Below are positions 60,321-64,000 of a stretch of DNA of 64,000 nucleotides, piece by piece. How positions within the stretch are numbered: the stretch's first letter is position 1; every line of letters begins with the position of its first letter. Source of the stretch: Perca fluviatilis. Taxonomy: Eukaryota > Chordata > Actinopteri > Perciformes > Percidae. The notes beneath the pieces are model-generated. The model ran no database searches. It was not told where the DNA came from and was given only the letters and a program-made list of their open reading frames with translations. The stretch lies in assembly GCF_010015445.1 (NCBI RefSeq), contig NC_053123.1, positions 10,978,434 through 11,042,433 of the forward strand, written 5' to 3'. Both the position numbers and the translations under genes were made by a program.

Positions 60321-62400
60321 CTAAACCTCAATAATATATATATACCCCTTCTAAGATGAAGTCTAGTCTCCAAAATTCTATGTATTTCCTTACGTTGCAA
60401 TTGTATCTTACAAATAAATGTCTCTCCTGATTGAATTGCATCCAAAAACATTTTGGTCTGCACCATTGACAACGCTCCCTGGAAAAAAATGAATGGAGAG
60501 GTTCCAGACTAATATGCATTTGTGAATTAGTCTGGCGATGGCATGCTAGGTTAAAAGATGGACTTAACCAAAATCATACTTACATTAATTGCCTTAATTA
60601 AGTAAATTGTCAAACTCCTATAGGTTCACATTTAACAACACTTTATACCAGTAAGAGGGATCAACAAAATGAGGCACACATCTGCTTTGGTAAGGCGTGA
60701 TGAGGCCTGAGGGTTTGTTTGCAATTGCTGCTTTAAGATAATAACACCTGCATGGCTGCATTGCTAAAAAGGCTAAACCAACTACAATTTCCGATAACTT
60801 ATCACCAACTTACGCTGCTGCGGATGAACAACCAAATTAGTTTCAAACATGAATCTAGAGCTTAACACAACAGGCTCCAATCAGGAGCATAGACTGTATT
60901 CATCCTAGCAGGGAAGACAAACACATATAGTAAGTCTGCTGTTTGTTTTGTAATTGCAACAAGCACAGAAAACAGTGTAGGGTAAGCATAAACTTATAAT
61001 TGCATGGCTGTATGGTGAACTTAATTTGCCCGTGCCTTAATTACTTATATAAACATTGAAGCCAACATGAATTAATGGGAAAAGGCTATTCAATTTTTGA
61101 AGGCTCTCATCTACATGTTTGATGAAAAACACCGTAACAAAGCATGAGCTTCGTACAATCTTCTATTTCAAGTAGGTATACATCAAATGTGAAGACGAAG
61201 CGAGAAAAAAATCTGACTGTAAGTTACACTAAAACTCTTCATTCATGTGGAACTATTTTTTGTTCTCTGCTTCAATACCTCAGTATTCTTGTGCATCCAT
61301 TCACAGGCTCTTGCAAATATTCTTCCTCTGTCCACTAAAGCATTTTAACTTGTTTGACTTTGCCATCACATTGAATTAATTTTGGTATACTTGTCTTTCC
61401 AGTCATGAATAACTGCTGGGTGTGAACATGTGTTTCCTTATTCGCAAAGAAAATGCATCCTATGGTTACTTTTTTCTACAGTTGGTTTTACATTATTACA
61501 TTTACACTCCTAACAAGCTGTTGCTTTTCAGGTGTAAGCAAGCTTCAGACTATGGCAATGTCTGGAATTACTCCCTCGTTTACTGCTTCCCTGCTCTTCA
61601 TAGAATAGAGTAGTAGTCATAGTAGTTTACCCTATAATGAGCAGTAAATTGAGGTTTCAGACAATTACCAATCATTATGTTGGGTCATCACTGATAGGTC
61701 ACTGTTGCAGCCTATCAGACCTTTGGCAAATGTTTGCAGCTCTGGCCTGCTCTATTAGATTTGGGGATTTTACACAATAGAAACCCAGCCAAGCTTGTTA
61801 CCTGACATACTGTTACATTTGCCAAACACACTGGTAAATCCTTATCGGAAAAAAGATATTTACTCTTGCAACGTCTTGCTTGTCTAACTATGTAAGCTAA
61901 ACAGCCTAACAGGATTATGTTACAATAAAATAACAGGCCTTATTGTACGTCTAATACTAAGACTAACTAGCTCATGAACAATGCTGTTTGTCTATTTCCA
62001 TATCTTCCAAATGTATCATCAACTGGTTAGGATGCTGACTTTTTATCTCGGATATGTAGCATAAGGCTCAGTCTTTTAGCAAAATATCATGTGTGTAACC
62101 AACAAGTGCATATTTAAGACCCCCTTAAGGAGTTCTTGTTCCTCGACAATTTGTCAGCTTGAACCATTAAAAAGTCAGCTGGAGCCCAAGCTAAGGTTAG
62201 CTTCATTAGTTGCTAATAATATCTAACAGCGACAGCTGTCAATTTAGCCAGCTAGAAATGAGATTACCTCTGTCTGAAATCAAGGACCCCTGAAAAATAT
62301 CCAGTGTGCCACCTCCCCCCGTTTCTTCTAGCAGAGAAGGGAACCACTCACAACTTTTACCAGCCTGAATCAATCCTTATAATTCAGCTTATCTTAATGT
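60320..62400. other. Intron upstream of exon A, part; nothing identified
   Basis: AT-rich, with no recognised gene or element. Confidence 0.4.
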
Positions 62401-62402
62401 TG

Positions 62403-62485
62403 ATTCCCATACTGGGAATTGAACCCTGAGTGAATTGAATTTCAATGAGTGAAAACCAGGAATCCTGACCACTAGACCATATGGG
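62403..62485 (-). pseudogene. tRNA-Glu(UUC)-like pseudogene
   Basis: On the minus strand it begins TCCCATATGGTCTAGTGGTC (acceptor, D-arm, box A) and continues AGGATTCCTGGTTTTCAC, where TTC is the Glu anticodon. It ends GGGTTCAATTCCCAGTATGG and GAA (T-arm, acceptor). The 3' side of the anticodon stem (expected CCAGG) is replaced and an extra stretch of about 11-14 nt (TCATTGAAATTCAATTCACT) is present. Length is 83 instead of about 72, so it should not fold normally. Confidence 0.85.
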
Positions 62486-62493
62486 ACTTATTC

Positions 62494-62996
62494 CTTAAAA
62501 GTCCTATGACATGCTGCTTTTTGGATGCTTTTATATAGGCCTTAGTGGTCCCCTAATACTGTATCTGAAGTCTCTTTCCCGAAATTCAGCCTTGGTGCAG
62601 AATTACAGCCACTAGAGCCAGTCCCAAAAAGAGCTTTCCTTAGAATGTGCCATTTCTGTGTCTGTAGCTTTAGGGTGGGGGTGTGGCCTTGACCAACTGC
62701 CACTTTGCTCGTTTGCAAGCCATGATGTCTCTCTCTTTCTCATGGGCGGGCCAAATTCTCTGGGCGGGCAAAGCAGAGAAAGGAGAGGTAACCTTGCGCC
62801 TTATGACCTCATAAGGAGAAGATTCCAGATCGGCCCATCTGAGCTTTCATTTTCTCAAAGGCAGAGCAGGATACCCAGGGCTCGGTTTACACCTATCACC
62901 ATTTCTAGCCACTGGGGGACCATAGGCAAGCTGGGAGAATGCATATTAATGTTACAAAACTCATAAAGTGAAATTTTCAAGCCATGGGACCTTTAA
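62494..62996. mobile_element. TTAA-flanked MITE, about 500 bp
   Basis: TTAA at 62494-62497 and 62993-62996. Ends AAGTCCTATGACATG and the complement of AAGCCATGGGACCT are inverted with a few changes. The interior has GGCGGGCCAAATTCTCTGGG-like CpG sequence and no transposase. Its 102-codon open stretch is not protein-like. Confidence 0.8.
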
Positions 62997-62999
62997 GCA

Positions 63000-63550
63000 T
63001 ATAAAAGCTAAGAATATGTGATGACATTGATAACTATGACTAAGTGAATGAAAAATAAAAAACCTTCAACACCTCCTTTATGTAATATTCAATTACTGTG
63101 GTGGCACTAACTGGATCAGATTAAATGAGTCAACGACATGCCAGTCACATTTGACACATTAAAGAGAGTAGTAGAAACGGCAAGTAGAGATAGATGTTAA
63201 GCTTGCGACAGTTATAACATGAGACCACACTACCAAAGACACATGACCAACAATGCTCTGTCTTTGTGGCTGAACCATGTAGCCAGTCATGTGTAAACCT
63301 GCAGTGTCTGGTTTCCTTTCAATCCCCGACAGCTGAATCCCAGACTGTAACAGACTTCTCTGCAGTCACCTGGTATTTTCGTCCTGTTCTGTCACCTCCA
63401 CACAACATATACAGTATGTCTTATTTTAAAAACAAAGTGGATGGAGGAGAGACAATGGAATAGGGTAGGGTATGTAAATAAATCTGTTTTTTATGTCAAA
63501 CCACCTTATGGATATGTGATGTGATATAATGGCTAGCAAAGCGTTTTCAG
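63000..63550. other. Intron upstream of exon A, part; nothing identified
   Basis: Ordinary AT-rich sequence. No gene or repeat recognised. Confidence 0.4.
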
Positions 63551-63553
63551 CCT

Positions 63554-63890
63554 TTAAAGCCCAGTTCAGACCAACGATTTGCAACGAGACAAAACCGTTT
63601 TAGAACGTTGCAGGGAAAAGTTGCAGCGGTCTGAACTGGCCCGTCTCAGCTTGATTCAAGCCAGCTGGTGGTGGCGCCTGTGGCTCAGCTTGTCAGGTCG
63701 ACAGTGATTGGTTAACGTTAACGTCAACATAAACGTGAGGGAGGTCACCAGTTTCAACATCCAATAGCGAAGTCAGCTGGTTAAGTCAGTTACATACTGT
63801 CAACTAGTTGAAATGGCTGAGTTGAAAACTGGTTGAGTTTTGGACAGAGGCTCAACGACCAGGACGGGTAGAGCTCTTCAAAAAGTAAAA
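63554..63890. repeat. Probable hAT-type repeat, right end not placed
   Basis: Begins AAAGCCCAGTTCAGACCAAC and GATTTGCAACGAGACA, a start seen in teleost hAT-like MITEs, with an inner inverted piece GTTGCAGCGGTCTGAACTGG. The right boundary is unclear. Confidence 0.45.
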
Positions 63891-64000
63891 AAACACAACC
63901 TCAATCAATCATCGCATTATATTCGATTTTGTTTCATACCACAGCACCTTCTTCCACATGTTTGGTGTGTCTCCCAGGTGGCTTTTGGCAAACTTTAAAC

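Noticed and set aside
53258..64000. Search for the first stxbp5l exons and promoter
   Set aside because: No sequence resembling the expected upstream exon or a CpG island promoter was found; they are probably beyond the window.

Overview
The window is vertebrate nuclear DNA, almost certainly from a ray-finned (teleost) fish. It is AT-rich and intron-dominated. It carries long CA/GT microsatellites, Tc1-type transposons, L2/Maui-like LINE 3' ends, tRNA-derived SINEs and many short terminal-inverted-repeat (TIR) elements with TTAA or hAT-like 8-bp target duplications. This mix is familiar from teleosts. I cannot name the species.

There is one real protein-coding gene: an internal part of stxbp5l (tomosyn-2, syntaxin-binding protein 5-like) on the minus strand. 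I assembled 15 coding exons by eye, named A to O in transcript order, running from 53257 down to 2675. All 14 introns are GT-AG. Every junction keeps phase, giving 1668 nt or about 555 uninterrupted codons. The exons encode the WD40 beta-propeller and Lgl-homology region, from the motif LGRPGVDCYCQHESG to DINSAYGL. The start codon and first exons lie beyond 64000. The rest of the propeller region and the C-terminal R-SNARE motif lie before position 1. Subtype was judged against remembered human sequences and fits STXBP5L better than STXBP5.

Layout. 1-2674: intron after exon O, with a hAT-like element and one copy of a two-copy MITE family. 2675-8293: compact block of nine exons (O to G). 8294-18020: exons F, E and D in larger introns holding microsatellites, a 33-bp TIR MITE and a short GC-rich insert. 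18021-28045: intron with LINE fragments. 28046-28180: exon C. 28181-41454: intron with a broken Tc1 transposon in a TACA/TA tract, a TIR element carrying a helicase N-terminal fragment, and a hAT-like MITE. 41455-41555: exon B, just upstream (in transcript sense) of a long CA repeat. 41556-53175: intron with a SINE, a deleted Tc1 copy, a pair of TTAA-flanked fold-back elements (one split by a LINE) and a CA repeat. 53176-53257: exon A. 53258-64000: intron with a SINE, duplicated TIR elements, a tRNA-Glu-like pseudogene and a TTAA MITE.

I found no second host gene, functional RNA gene, CRISPR array, operon or prokaryote-type system, and nothing I can defend as a new biological system. The items most worth a second look are the CA repeat near the exon B splice donor, the captured helicase fragment, the nested fold-back/LINE structure, the near-perfect hairpin MITE next to exon D, and an unexplained open stretch at 57082-57468.
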